Assembly: GCF_902460415.1 (NCBI RefSeq)
Contig: NZ_CABPTY010000002.1
Location: forward strand, 473,134-537,133
DNA length: 64,000 bases
Source of the DNA: Campylobacter_A concisus_Y
Lineage (GTDB): Bacteria; Campylobacterota; Campylobacteria; Campylobacterales; Campylobacteraceae
Reading direction: 5' to 3'
The translations under genes were made by a program, and so were the position numbers. This document shows, piece after piece, positions 17,889 through 26,576 of this stretch. Under the pieces are notes generated by a model. That model was not told where the DNA came from. It searched no databases and saw only the letters and a list, made by a program, of their open reading frames with translations. The stretch's first letter is position 1. Each line of letters starts with the position of its first letter.

Positions 17889-18748
17889 CTTATCACTGCC
17901 TCATCTTTGCCTGAAACTGTGGCCTGTAAAATTTTATTATCTTTTGTTCTTATCTTTATCATATCACCTAAATTTCCATCCTCAAGTGCCTTTACTTCAG
18001 CTATTATCTTAACGCCATCCTCGCTCAAAACTGCATTTAGCATTTGACCTTTTTTGACTAAGCTTATAGCGTTAAACTGGCGCTTGGTTAAAATTTCACC
18101 GCTTTTTATCTGTACTTTTGTTATAAGAGCCAAGCTATTTGAGCTAGAAAGTGCATCTTTTGGCCATTTGCTAAACTCGATCATAGTTGGTTGATAGTCA
18201 AGTAGGCTTAAAATGTGGTTTGTATTCATTGAATTTATAGCGATAAAAACTGGCATTTTGGCGTTAAAGCTAAATTTAAAATAAAGGCTTTTAAGGCTTA
18301 GATCAACATCCTCAAATGAGGCTCTAAAGACACCTTTTTGGCTATTTTGATCGCTTAAAAATATGTTTTTAAAGACTAGATCTTTGAAATTTGCTGGGAG
18401 TTTGTTTTGTGGACTTATGCTAAGATCGTTCACGCTGATGCCTGGATACTCGTCGCTGATCGCTTTTAGAAAGTGCATCTGAATTTCGTCCATGATCTGG
18501 CAGTTTTTGACAAAGACTACGCTTCCGCCGCTTTTATCTTTATATGTTTTAAAATTTGAAGTTAAAATTTCATAGAGTCTTTTGCTATCTATCTTGGCCG
18601 CTCTCATGCCCTCTAAGTTTAAAATTTCGTTATCTTCGCCGTCAAAGCCGAGCGTGCGAAGTGAAATTTGGTCATTCACGATGCAATACATCGGATAGAT
18701 GCTGACTTCATTTGCAAAAAGTTTTGTTGAAAATAAAAAAATGAGTAT
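17885..18748 (-). CDS. flgA: Flagellar P-ring chaperone FlgA, start codon unclear
   Basis: Periplasmic chaperone for assembly of the flagellar P ring (FlgI). The C-terminal SAF-like region is clear: SGEILTKRQFNAISLVKKGQMLNAV, quoted here only as SGEILTKRQFN and VKKGQMLNAV, then GNLGDMIKIRTKDNKI. A secretion signal reads ILIFLFSTKLFANEV. The problem is the 5' end. The frame is open up to 18871, but that part is the tRNA-Gly gene. Between the tRNA 3' end (18757) and the signal peptide there is no ATG, GTG or TTG in this frame, only ATC, ATA (18748) and ATT. The end given here is the ATA, a placeholder. A non-standard start is one explanation and a sequence error another. Confidence 0.75.
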   Translation of the reverse strand: MLIFLFSTKLFANEVSIYPMYCIVNDQISLRTLGFDGEDNEILNLEGMRAAKIDSKRLYEILTSNFKTYKDKSGGSVVFVKNCQIMDEIQMHFLKAISDEYPGISVNDLSISPQNKLPANFKDLVFKNIFLSDQNSQKGVFRASFEDVDLSLKSLYFKFSFNAKMPVFIAINSMNTNHILSLLDYQPTMIEFSKWPKDALSSSNSLALITKVQIKSGEILTKRQFNAISLVKKGQMLNAVLSEDGVKIIAEVKALEDGNLGDMIKIRTKDNKILQATVSGKDEAVIR

Positions 18749-18756
18749 AAAAAAGA

Positions 18757-18831
18757 TGGAGCGGGAAACGAGATTCGAACTCGCGACCCCAACCTTGGCA
18801 AGGTTGTGCTCTACCCCTGAGCTATTCCCGC
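18757..18831 (-). tRNA. tRNA-Gly (anticodon GCC)
   Basis: A full cloverleaf is on the minus strand. The acceptor stem GCGGGAA pairs with TTCCCGC, the D arm contains AGCTCAGGGGTAGAGC, and the anticodon arm CCTTGCCAAGG has GCC at 18799-18797. The T arm has GTTCGAATC, and CCA is encoded at 18759-18757. It lies between moeA and flgA on the same strand, and the flgA reading frame starts right at its 3' end. Confidence 0.96.
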
Positions 18832-18881
18832 AATGAAAATGAAGTCCGCATTTTATCAGATTGTTTTTCATTTGTCAAGGA

Positions 18882-20042
18882 TTATGGAAGTTTTATTAGT
18901 GAAATTTCATCATTTTTCAAAATTTCACTTTGATCTGGGCTGGTTATCAAGACAAAATCACTCTTTAAGATATGTTTTATCATGCCTGAGCCATATTTTC
19001 CACCGTCAGTTGCTATAAATTTGCCACCAGTTACATTGCCAAATACAGCATTTGCTCTGCCAGATTTTACCTTTAAATTTTCACCATTTACTGCTTTTTG
19101 CGTCACAAAACATTCGTCTTTTAAAAGTGGTAAAACAAGCATCATTAGGCATAGATATGCTGCCATTGGATTTCCAGGGAGCACAAAGACAAGCTTGCCA
19201 TCTTTTTCATAAGCCTTACAAGGTCTGCCAGGTCTTATTTTAAGGTGAGAGAAAATTTCGCTGTACCCAAGCTCGCTTAGGGCTATCTTCATAAAGTCAG
19301 CCTCGCCAGCACTCGCTCCGCCAGAGCAGATAACAATGTCGTAGTTTGCAGTGTTTAAAAATGCCTCTTTTACGGCGCTAAGTTCATCTTTTATGATGCC
19401 AAGATATGAGCTTTTTTGACCAATGGAGCTTAAAAGTGCAGTGATACCAAAGGCATTTGCGTTGTAAATTTCATCCTCACTCGCTCTTTGCCAAGGCTCA
19501 ATGATCTCGTTTCCGCTTGAGTAAACTGCGATGCTTGGCTGCTTTTTTACATCTATAAAGCTTATGCCCTGAGCTGCTAGCATCATCACGCTTCTAGTAT
19601 TTAAAATTTCATCACTTTTTAGCAAGATCTCGCCTATTTTTGCCTCTTCGCCTTTAAAGCGGTAGGCATCACATTTTTTAAGCTTCTCTGGCGCTTTTAC
19701 AAACTCGCCCTCAACGATGCAGTCTTCAAACCTCATTACCGTGTCAGCACCCTTTGGTATCTTTGCACCAGTCATGATTTTCACGCACTCGTTTTTGCCG
19801 ATGCTTAGCTGCTCTTTATCGCCTGCAAAAGCACTTGCGATGATCTTATAAGGCTCATCTTTTTCATCAAATTTAACCGCAAAGCCATCAAGAGCTGAGT
19901 TATCAAAGCAAGGCAGGTCTTTGACCGCTATCACGTCATTTGCTAAGGTTTTGCCAAGAGCCTCGCTAAGAGGTAAAATTTCACTCTCATTTTTTGGTTT
20001 AAATTTAGCCCTTAAAGCCTCAAGTGCGTCATTTACTAGCAT
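18882..20042 (-). CDS. moeA: Molybdopterin molybdotransferase MoeA
   Basis: Inserts molybdate into adenylylated molybdopterin to complete the cofactor. 386 aa, with domain order as in MoeA. The N-terminal segment has LPCFDNSALDGFAVK and IMTGAKIPKGADTVMRFED. The MoCF domain contains IAVYSSGNEI and ICSGGASAGEADFM, followed by LPGNPMAAYLCLMML. It stands two bases after murA and before tRNA-Gly. Functionally it pairs with mogA at 7272. Campylobacter genomes often carry two moeA genes, so this may be one paralogue. Confidence 0.92.
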   Translation of the reverse strand: MLVNDALEALRAKFKPKNESEILPLSEALGKTLANDVIAVKDLPCFDNSALDGFAVKFDEKDEPYKIIASAFAGDKEQLSIGKNECVKIMTGAKIPKGADTVMRFEDCIVEGEFVKAPEKLKKCDAYRFKGEEAKIGEILLKSDEILNTRSVMMLAAQGISFIDVKKQPSIAVYSSGNEIIEPWQRASEDEIYNANAFGITALLSSIGQKSSYLGIIKDELSAVKEAFLNTANYDIVICSGGASAGEADFMKIALSELGYSEIFSHLKIRPGRPCKAYEKDGKLVFVLPGNPMAAYLCLMMLVLPLLKDECFVTQKAVNGENLKVKSGRANAVFGNVTGGKFIATDGGKYGSGMIKHILKSDFVLITSPDQSEILKNDEISLIKLP

Positions 20043-20044
20043 TT

Positions 20045-21313
20045 TTACTCCTCAAGCCTAACTATTTTTGCGCCAAGGCCTTGAAATTTCTCTTCTAAAT
20101 TTTCGTATCCTCTATCAAGGTGATAAATTCTATGTACCAAGCTTTCACCATTTGCTATAAGAGCAGCTAGTATCAGCGCTGAGCTTGCTCTAAGATCTGT
20201 CGCCATTACATCGGCTGCATTTAGCTTAGCTGGTGCATAAACGCTTGCAATATGCCCATTTAATTTAATATCCGCTCCCATTCTAGCAAGCTCGCTAACG
20301 TGCATAAAGCGGTTTTCAAAAAGTCTCTCATCTATCGTACTAACGCCATTTGCTGCAAGACAAAGCGCCATAAATTGAGCTTGCATATCTGTTGGAAAGC
20401 CCGGATACTCGGTGGTTCTTATCTCTACTGGTTTTATCTCTTTTGCTGGCAATATCGTGATCTTATTGCCGTCTACTTCGATACCAAAGCCCATCTCTTC
20501 AAATTTATTTAAAATAGCCGTCATATGAGCTGCATTTGCCTTTGTGACTGAAATTTTGCTATTTGTTATAGCTCCAGCGCAAAGGTATGTGCCAGCCTCG
20601 ATCCTATCAGGGATGACTTCAATATCGCAAATTTCAAGCAATTTTTGGCCGCTTCCGGTTATCTTTAGTTCACTTGTGCCGATGCCTTCTATTTTAACAC
20701 CACTCTTAGCCAAAATTTCACAAATTTGCACCACTTCAGGCTCAAGTGCTACGTTAAAAAGCTCTGTCGTGCCGTGCGCTAGAGCTGCAGCCATGATGAT
20801 ATTTTCGCTGCCAGTTACGGTGATCTTATCAAAAACGATCTTTGCGCCTTTTAGTCCATTTGGTGCTGTTGCGACGACGTAGCCTTGCTTTATTTCGATA
20901 TTTGCTCCCATTTTTTCAAGCGCATTTAGATGCAGATCGATAGGTCTTTGCCCAATCGCACATCCTCCAGGTAGGCTCACTTCGCAGTGCCCAAATCGTG
21001 CAAGAAGCGGTCCAAGTGTCAAGATAGAAGCGCGCATTTTTCTAACGATATCATAATTTGCAGTCGTCGAGCTTACACCACTTGTGTCTATGCTTAGTGA
21101 GTTTTTATCTTTAAATTCGCACTTTGCTCCTAGGTTAGTTAGCAGTTGGCAAAGCGTTTTTATATCAGCGACATTTGGAATATTTGTTAAATTTACACTT
21201 TTTTTTGCAAGTAAGGTTAGGGCGATGATCGGTAGAGCAGCATTTTTAGCACCGCTTATTTTTACTTCGCCACTTAATTTGGCATTTCCTTTTATCTTTA
21301 AATAGTGCATCAT
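20045..21313 (-). CDS. murA: UDP-N-acetylglucosamine 1-carboxyvinyltransferase
   Basis: First committed step of peptidoglycan synthesis. 422 aa. The start MHYLKIKGNAKLSGEVKISG and the substrate loop GAKNAALPI are typical. The active-site cysteine, the fosfomycin target, is present in LPGGCAIGQRPIDLH (about 117-131). The late motif TTEYPGFPTDMQAQ carries the catalytic aspartate region. Two tandem ATG codons (21313 and 21310) both fit; an AAGG lies upstream. A TATAAT at 21355-21350 on this strand gives a likely promoter, and moeA follows two bases later. Confidence 0.96.
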   Translation of the reverse strand: MMHYLKIKGNAKLSGEVKISGAKNAALPIIALTLLAKKSVNLTNIPNVADIKTLCQLLTNLGAKCEFKDKNSLSIDTSGVSSTTANYDIVRKMRASILTLGPLLARFGHCEVSLPGGCAIGQRPIDLHLNALEKMGANIEIKQGYVVATAPNGLKGAKIVFDKITVTGSENIIMAAALAHGTTELFNVALEPEVVQICEILAKSGVKIEGIGTSELKITGSGQKLLEICDIEVIPDRIEAGTYLCAGAITNSKISVTKANAAHMTAILNKFEEMGFGIEVDGNKITILPAKEIKPVEIRTTEYPGFPTDMQAQFMALCLAANGVSTIDERLFENRFMHVSELARMGADIKLNGHIASVYAPAKLNAADVMATDLRASSALILAALIANGESLVHRIYHLDRGYENLEEKFQGLGAKIVRLEE

Positions 21314-21347
21314 TGTTTTTTGCCTTAAGAAAATATGTTTTTTGCCG

Positions 21348-21363
21348 ATATTATATTGCTTTT
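21348..21363 (-). promoter_or_regulatory. Promoter for murA and possibly the genes downstream
   Basis: On the minus strand, TATAAT at 21355-21350 is preceded by AAAAAGCAA and lies about 37 bases upstream of the murA start. This is the normal Campylobacter vegetative layout. Because the genes from murA to thiE run the same way with spacings mostly of 0-30 bases, it could serve much of that block. Confidence 0.6.
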
Positions 21364-21452
21364 TAACTTAGAATAAAGAAAGCAAAGCACTATTTCCGGT
21401 TCATTTACGTTTAAAAGTTAAAATTGCAAACACTAAAATTTTGGATATAAAT

Positions 21453-22133
21453 ATGTCAAATTCAATAAATAAAAAAATCTTTTTTATACTTAGTATTATA
21501 TTTTTTACAGGTTGTTCTTTTACCTCTAATCAACCGACAACTCCGCAAAATGAAACAAATCAAACCGTAACTTCAAGTGTTGATTTTAGTGAGCAAATGA
21601 TTGGTGAAATCATAGATGAAGACAACGATAGAGAAGATAAAAAATTTGGTTCTTTTTTTAAAAAATACCTAAATACAAGAGCGGGCGGTGATTGCTCTGG
21701 ATTTGTTTCTATTGTAAATGCAAAGTATCAAAATATGTATTTTGATGAAAAGACAATAAATCGCTACTACGATAATGGCGGTAGAAAGTCAAAAGCGATC
21801 TATAATTTTTATGAAAGTAAAAATTTAATTACTCATAAAAATCCAAAAATAGGCGATCTTGTATTTTTCTCAAATACTCTTGGTAAGGGTGTTCAGAAAA
21901 ATAAAGATAAGAAAAATATCACTCATGTTGGCATAGTTACGGCTGTCCTTGGCGATGAGACAGTAAAATTTATACATAATTCTGGCGGAAAGATAATTCA
22001 TAGCTATATGAATCTAAAACAAAAAAATGTGCATCTAAAAGGAAATCAAGAGATAAATAGCTACCTTGTAAGGTGCTCAAATTCAAGTTGCTTGGCAGCA
22101 AATAGATTTGCTGGATATGGCAAAGCAAAATAA
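21453..22133 (+). CDS. NlpC/P60-like lipoprotein, putative cell-wall peptidase
   Basis: 226 aa from the ATG at 21453; an in-frame TTG four codons earlier is less likely. A lipoprotein signal ends IIFFTGCSF (Cys about 21). The catalytic domain has GGDCSGFVSIV (Cys nucleophile near 87), ITHVGIVTAV (His near 160) and a third-residue candidate in KFIHNSGGKI. Such enzymes cut peptidoglycan stem peptides. The layout suggests an outer-membrane-anchored periplasmic hydrolase or an amidase-like relative. It is divergent from murA and stands alone. Confidence 0.75.
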   Translation: MSNSINKKIFFILSIIFFTGCSFTSNQPTTPQNETNQTVTSSVDFSEQMIGEIIDEDNDREDKKFGSFFKKYLNTRAGGDCSGFVSIVNAKYQNMYFDEKTINRYYDNGGRKSKAIYNFYESKNLITHKNPKIGDLVFFSNTLGKGVQKNKDKKNITHVGIVTAVLGDETVKFIHNSGGKIIHSYMNLKQKNVHLKGNQEINSYLVRCSNSSCLAANRFAGYGKAK

Positions 22134-22240
22134 ACAGAAATTTTTACTAAAGACCTTTTAAAACAAATACTAGGCTCAAATTTTAAGCATTATTTATATA
22201 AATTTACACTCGTAAATACAGATTTATATAAAGAGAAAAT

Positions 22241-23050
22241 ATGAATTTTTTTGATGAAATTTGGGAAATTTTAAATGAAGGCGAGATCGGGCTCAAATTT
22301 CTAAAATTTGAGCTATTTTATGAGAAATTTAAACAAGATTTTAATATAAATTTTTGTGAAAGCTCTAAACCAAACGAGCTAATAGCGCCTAGCTACGCAA
22401 AATTTTGTGAAGTGGTTAGTATGAAAGAGCTAAACAAAAAAGTAAAGCCAAAAGATAAAAATTTAAATTTTATCCATTCGGTAGCTCATATTGAATTTAG
22501 TGCTATTGATATCGCGCTTGATGCTTGTTATAGATTTAGAAATTTGCCAAGAGAATTTTATGAAGACTGGCTAGAAGTGGCTGAAGATGAGATTAGACAC
22601 TTTTGTATGATAGAAAATTTGCTCTTAAAACGAGGCGGTAGATACGGCGAGCTAAGTGTGCACGACGGGCTTTTTATCGCACTTCAAAAGACTTCAGATA
22701 GTCTAACTAGCCGTATGGCACTACTACCAAGATATATGGAAGCAAATGGACTTGATGCAAACGCTCACATCATCAAAAGACTAGAAGCTGAGGGCGGGCA
22801 AGAAGAGCTAATAGAGTGCCTAAAAGTCATCTTAAAGGAGGAAGTCTCTCATGTTTATAAAGGCGATAAGTGGTTTAAGTTTGCTTGCAAAAAAGAGGGT
22901 ATTGACGAAAATAGCTACTTTGACATTATCTTAAGTTTATATCCAAATTCATTTAAGAATGTTAGAGAGATCAATGAGCAAGATCGCTTAAAAGCTGGAT
23001 TTAGCAAAGAAGAGCTTTACTTGATAAAGAATTTCTCAAAGGAGAGATAG
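22241..23050 (+). CDS. DUF455 ferritin-like protein
   Basis: 269 aa, cytoplasmic. The helical region shows metal-ligand-like residues spaced as in ferritin-like proteins: SVAHIEFSAIDIALD (about 85-99), EVAEDEIRHFCMIE (about 115-128) and KEEVSHVYKGDKW (about 203-215), so a di-metal site is likely. Function is not known for the family; some members neighbour tRNA-modification or nucleotide genes. The sixA-like gene starts on the last base of its stop codon, so the two are translationally coupled. Confidence 0.85.
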   Translation: MNFFDEIWEILNEGEIGLKFLKFELFYEKFKQDFNINFCESSKPNELIAPSYAKFCEVVSMKELNKKVKPKDKNLNFIHSVAHIEFSAIDIALDACYRFRNLPREFYEDWLEVAEDEIRHFCMIENLLLKRGGRYGELSVHDGLFIALQKTSDSLTSRMALLPRYMEANGLDANAHIIKRLEAEGGQEELIECLKVILKEEVSHVYKGDKWFKFACKKEGIDENSYFDIILSLYPNSFKNVREINEQDRLKAGFSKEELYLIKNFSKER

Positions 23051-23544
23051 TGAGTAAAATTTATTTCATAAGACATTCAAAAGCGGTTGATGAGAATAAG
23101 GACGGAACTAAAGATGCCTTAAGGGAGCTTAGTCAAAAAGGCAAAGAGGACGCTAAATTTATGGCAAATAGACTAAAAATGTATGATGTGATGCCAGGGA
23201 CTATCTTTTCTAGTAGTGCCAAAAGATGCGAGCAAACAGCAAAGATTATTGCCAAAACTTTAAAATTTAAAGAAGAGATCGATCTTATAAATGAGCTTTA
23301 TGATATAAGCTTTGAAGATCTTTTAAAATTTGTCAAAAATATAGATGAGGGTTTGGATGAAATTTTTATCATCACACACAATCCAAGCATAACTGAAATT
23401 TGCGAGTATTTAAGTGATTCATCAATAGACAATATCCCAACTTCTGGAATATTTTGCGTTGAGTTTGGATGTAAATTTAGTGAGTTAAAAGAGGGTAGTG
23501 CAAAAGCGTTATTTTTTGACCACCCCAAAAAACATCAAAGATAA
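23050..23544 (+). CDS. sixA: Phosphohistidine phosphatase, SixA family
   Basis: 164 aa. The histidine-phosphatase start FIRHSKA (His 8, an RHS variant of RHG) and the second catalytic histidine in FIITHNPSITEI (about 108) are present. SSSAKRCEQTAKII holds the phosphate-binding arginine. E. coli SixA removes phosphate from histidine phosphotransfer proteins, but the substrate here is unknown. It uses GTG and shares one base with the DUF455 stop. It is convergent with the chemoreceptor gene. Confidence 0.85.
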   Translation: MSKIYFIRHSKAVDENKDGTKDALRELSQKGKEDAKFMANRLKMYDVMPGTIFSSSAKRCEQTAKIIAKTLKFKEEIDLINELYDISFEDLLKFVKNIDEGLDEIFIITHNPSITEICEYLSDSSIDNIPTSGIFCVEFGCKFSELKEGSAKALFFDHPKKHQR

Positions 23545-23568
23545 TTTAACACTTTAGTTTTTATCTTT
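23537..23568. terminator. AT-rich hairpin between convergent genes
   Basis: AAAGATAA at 23537-23544 and TTATCTTT at 23561-23568 can pair around a 16-base loop, overlapping the 3' ends of sixA and the convergent chemoreceptor gene. It could end transcription in both directions, but the stem is weak and AT-rich. Confidence 0.3.
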
Positions 23569-24813
23569 AAAAATTTCGTTATATGAAGTAAAAATTTGCT
23601 CGCTTAGATCTTCTATTTTTTTAGATTTATCAACAAAATAATTCAAATTTTGTTCGTTGTAGCCAGAGGCTGACTTCTCAAGCAAGAGTTTAATTTCATT
23701 ATTTAGCGACGCTGTAAGCTCTTTTGACTTATCGAAATTCTTATTTTGCTTGTGTTCGCTTATACTCTCGTTCTCATACCAATCTAGCAGACTTTGCGCT
23801 AAATCACGTATTTCCTCACTATATCCTTGTTCGTTTATAAGATCAGAGTACACTTTAGTTTTGTAGGCAATTTGCGAAATTTTTGCGATTATAGCAAAGG
23901 TTTTATTTTCGACATATTTTGATGTTTGAGCAGTATTTTGTGCGTTTGCATTAAACTCGCTCAATACCTTTTTGAAATTTTCTACATTTTGTGTTGTTAG
24001 TTTAGAAATTTCATCGATTTTTTTAGAATTTTCATCGATATCATTTACCTCTTGCTGAAGTGTTTTTATATTGACTTCTATGTCGCTTGCGGCTTTTTGT
24101 GTGTTTTCAGCTAGTTTTCTTACCTCATCAGCGACTACCGCAAAACCACGTCCATGCTCTCCTGCGCGGGCAGCTTCAATGGCGGCGTTAAGAGCAAGCA
24201 GATTTGTCTGATCGGCAATATCTTTTATTAAATTTAAAACAGAGCTTATTTCAGAAGCCCTAGTGCTTAGCATGCCAGTAGCATTCGAGCAGCTTTGTAC
24301 TAGACCATCAAGCTCTCCCATGTTTTGACTAAGCTCGACGATGTTTGACATATTTTCTCTTGCTATTTGTGCAGTTTGTCTAGCATCTGTTGCCGTTTGG
24401 CTTAAATTTTTGATACTTTCGTTTAGATCATCTCTTACATAATTTATACCATTTATGCCGTTTCCAAGTTTGTCAAGCTCGCTTGATAGAAGACCTCTAA
24501 CCTTGCTTTTTTGGCCGTCTTTTATGCCTGTGACACCCTTACTCATAGATATGGCATTTCGTTTAAATAAACCCCTAAACCCTTCTACAAATATATTTCT
24601 ATATGTTTTTGAGTTTTGTGCAGCTTGGACTGAGGTTGAAATTTCACGTTGAAGCGCCTCAACTTGATCTAATAAATCATTTATGCCAAGGGCGACTTCA
24701 TACATCTCGTCCTTTTCTCCAACATTTACAATGCGAGGCTCTAGTATGCCATTGCTTGCCGATTTGACAACACTTAAAATCTCATTTATTGCATTTGATT
24801 TTTTCTTAAACAT
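23554..24813 (-). CDS. Soluble methyl-accepting chemotaxis protein
   Basis: 419 aa without any membrane segment, so a cytoplasmic chemoreceptor. A short N-terminal region is followed by a helical signalling domain with the kinase-control tip NLLALNAAIEAARAGEHGRG and FAVVADEVRKLAENTQ. After the coiled coil, residues about 310-400 resemble the chemoreceptor zinc-binding (CZB) helical bundle, but the expected His/Cys ligands are missing (IAKISQIAYKTKVY and SLLDWYENE). The adjacent upstream gene encodes an Aer-like PAS protein, two bases away, suggesting a two-protein energy-taxis receptor like C. jejuni CetA/CetB. The pairing is inferred from context. Confidence 0.88.
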   Translation of the reverse strand: MFKKKSNAINEILSVVKSASNGILEPRIVNVGEKDEMYEVALGINDLLDQVEALQREISTSVQAAQNSKTYRNIFVEGFRGLFKRNAISMSKGVTGIKDGQKSKVRGLLSSELDKLGNGINGINYVRDDLNESIKNLSQTATDARQTAQIARENMSNIVELSQNMGELDGLVQSCSNATGMLSTRASEISSVLNLIKDIADQTNLLALNAAIEAARAGEHGRGFAVVADEVRKLAENTQKAASDIEVNIKTLQQEVNDIDENSKKIDEISKLTTQNVENFKKVLSEFNANAQNTAQTSKYVENKTFAIIAKISQIAYKTKVYSDLINEQGYSEEIRDLAQSLLDWYENESISEHKQNKNFDKSKELTASLNNEIKLLLEKSASGYNEQNLNYFVDKSKKIEDLSEQIFTSYNEIFKDKN

Positions 24814-24815
24814 AT

Positions 24816-25316
24816 CTAGAGCCTTTGTAAGTTGTTTATAAATTCATCATAGCTTGTTGATTTTTCTTCCAAAAAATTAAATAAATATTTTTTAGATGCT
24901 TCAATACCGCCATCTCGTTCTAGCTCAAGTAGTTTTGCATAAAGTGGTTTTATGGTCTCTATCGCTTTTGCATTTGGCTTACGTCTAACAGAATAGTATC
25001 CAACGATATTATCTTGTTGATCAAGTGAGGCTGTGATATTGCCAAATACCCAGTAAAATCCACCGTTAAGAGTTTTATTTTTAATAAAGGCAAAAATTTC
25101 CTCTTTATTTTGTATTCGTTCCCAAAGTAGCTTGAAAATAACTCTTGGCATATCAGCGTGTCTTATTATATTGTGCGGTTTTCCCAAGAGATCACCTTGT
25201 TTTACTCCTACGATATTTAAAAAAGGCTCGTTGCAATAAGTAATCCTTCCTTTTGTATCTGTTTTTGAAACTAAAAATGCGTTCTCATCAACGCCATATT
25301 CTCTTTCTATAGGCAT
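24816..25316 (-). CDS. Aer/CetB-like PAS domain sensor
   Basis: 166 aa. A single PAS domain of the Aer type occupies residues about 10-125: SKTDTKGRITYCNEPFLNI, the FAD-pocket-like GKPHNIIRHADMPRVIF, NGGFYWVFGNITA and IVGYYSVRRKPN. A helical tail follows. In E. coli Aer and C. jejuni CetB this domain binds FAD and senses redox state. AAAGGAG precedes the ATG. It is two bases upstream of the soluble chemoreceptor, its probable output partner. The secretion F-protein gene ends 21 bases before it. Confidence 0.88.
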   Translation of the reverse strand: MPIEREYGVDENAFLVSKTDTKGRITYCNEPFLNIVGVKQGDLLGKPHNIIRHADMPRVIFKLLWERIQNKEEIFAFIKNKTLNGGFYWVFGNITASLDQQDNIVGYYSVRRKPNAKAIETIKPLYAKLLELERDGGIEASKKYLFNFLEEKSTSYDEFINNLQRL

Positions 25317-25337
25317 TTTACTCCTTTAAATGTTGAT

Positions 25338-26576
25338 TTAATTTTTAACAGCTTTTGCCATATCCCACATTGGCATAAATATACCAAGGGCGAGCAAAAG
25401 CACCATAGCTGCGATAAATATTAGTAGTATCGGCTCAATATAGTTTGAAATATTATCAATAATATCATTAAATTTCACTCTATAATAATCAGTAACTTTT
25501 TGTGTCATGTCATCTAAGCTACCACTTTGTTCGCCAGCTCCTATCATTTGTATAAGCATACCCTCATAAAGCCCAGTTTGCCTAAAGGCCTCGGTTAAGC
25601 TTATGCCGCGACCAACCAGTACTTTTACGGCAGTTAGCTTATTTCTTATGTCTTGATTTGAAACAGTTACAACGGCAGTATCTAGCGCATCAGCGATAGG
25701 AAGTCCAGCGCGAACAAGCTCTGTAAAGATTAGATTAAATCTACTCATATTTGCAAAAAATATTATCTTACCTACAAGATAGACTTTTAGTAGATATTTA
25801 TCGACCTTATCTCTAAAATTTTCATCATTTGAATATTGCCTTTTTAGCAAAAAAGCAAATGCGACAAGAACAACTATTATATATATACCGTAATTGCTCA
25901 TTATGTATTCAATGTTTAGTAAAATTTTAGTAGGAAGAGGTAGGTCGGCATTAAGCTGGCTAAAAATTTCTCGAAATTGTGGAACAACTGATGTCATGAG
26001 CACAATAAAAGCCAAAATTATAGAGCATATTACGGTTATTGGATACCTTATGGCTTTTTTAAATTTTTGCTGGTTATCCCAGACTTCTTGCAAGATAGCA
26101 GCTAGCTTTGATAATGCGTCGGCCATATTACCAGTACTCTCTCCAAGCCTTACCATAGCGACAGTGACATCGCCTAGCTCTTCTTGAAAATTTTCTATAC
26201 TTTGAGTTAAACTTGCACCTTGATTTAGGTCTTCATCTAGTGTTTGAAATATTGTTTTTAGCCTTTTATCCTCGGTAGCATTTGCTGTCTCTTTTATGCC
26301 ATCATGTATTGATATGCCAGCATTAGTCATAACGCTAAGTTGCCTTATGGTAGCGACTAGAGCTGGAATTTTTACTTTTGAAGAAGAGAAAATTTTGTTA
26401 AATTTTTCTTGCAAGTCCAAAAAATCATTGTTAATACTTGAGACCTGAGTTTCTTTGATCTTTACTATCATGCCTTGAATATTTGCACGATTTTTAACAT
26501 CATTTTTGCTATTGGCCTTTAGGCTCATCTTTTGGCGTTTGCCATCTTTTATATATTCTATTTCATAAAATTTCAT
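25338..26576 (-). CDS. Type II secretion/pilus inner-membrane platform protein (GspF/MshG/CtsF-like)
   Basis: 412 aa. The N-terminal 60 residues (MKFYEIEYIKDGKRQKMSLK) form the usual cytoplasmic strand region. Two GspF domains follow, each with the helical bundle and a membrane segment (about 176-200, 225-245 and 380-405). Family motifs are RQLSVMTNAGISIHDG, MVRLGESTGNMADAL and the matching second-copy MIGAGEQSGSLDDM. The protein couples the ATPase to assembly of pseudopilus fibres. The start overlaps the ATPase gene by four bases. In C. jejuni the equivalent CtsF is needed for DNA uptake. Confidence 0.9.
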   Translation of the reverse strand: MKFYEIEYIKDGKRQKMSLKANSKNDVKNRANIQGMIVKIKETQVSSINNDFLDLQEKFNKIFSSSKVKIPALVATIRQLSVMTNAGISIHDGIKETANATEDKRLKTIFQTLDEDLNQGASLTQSIENFQEELGDVTVAMVRLGESTGNMADALSKLAAILQEVWDNQQKFKKAIRYPITVICSIILAFIVLMTSVVPQFREIFSQLNADLPLPTKILLNIEYIMSNYGIYIIVVLVAFAFLLKRQYSNDENFRDKVDKYLLKVYLVGKIIFFANMSRFNLIFTELVRAGLPIADALDTAVVTVSNQDIRNKLTAVKVLVGRGISLTEAFRQTGLYEGMLIQMIGAGEQSGSLDDMTQKVTDYYRVKFNDIIDNISNYIEPILLIFIAAMVLLLALGIFMPMWDMAKAVKN

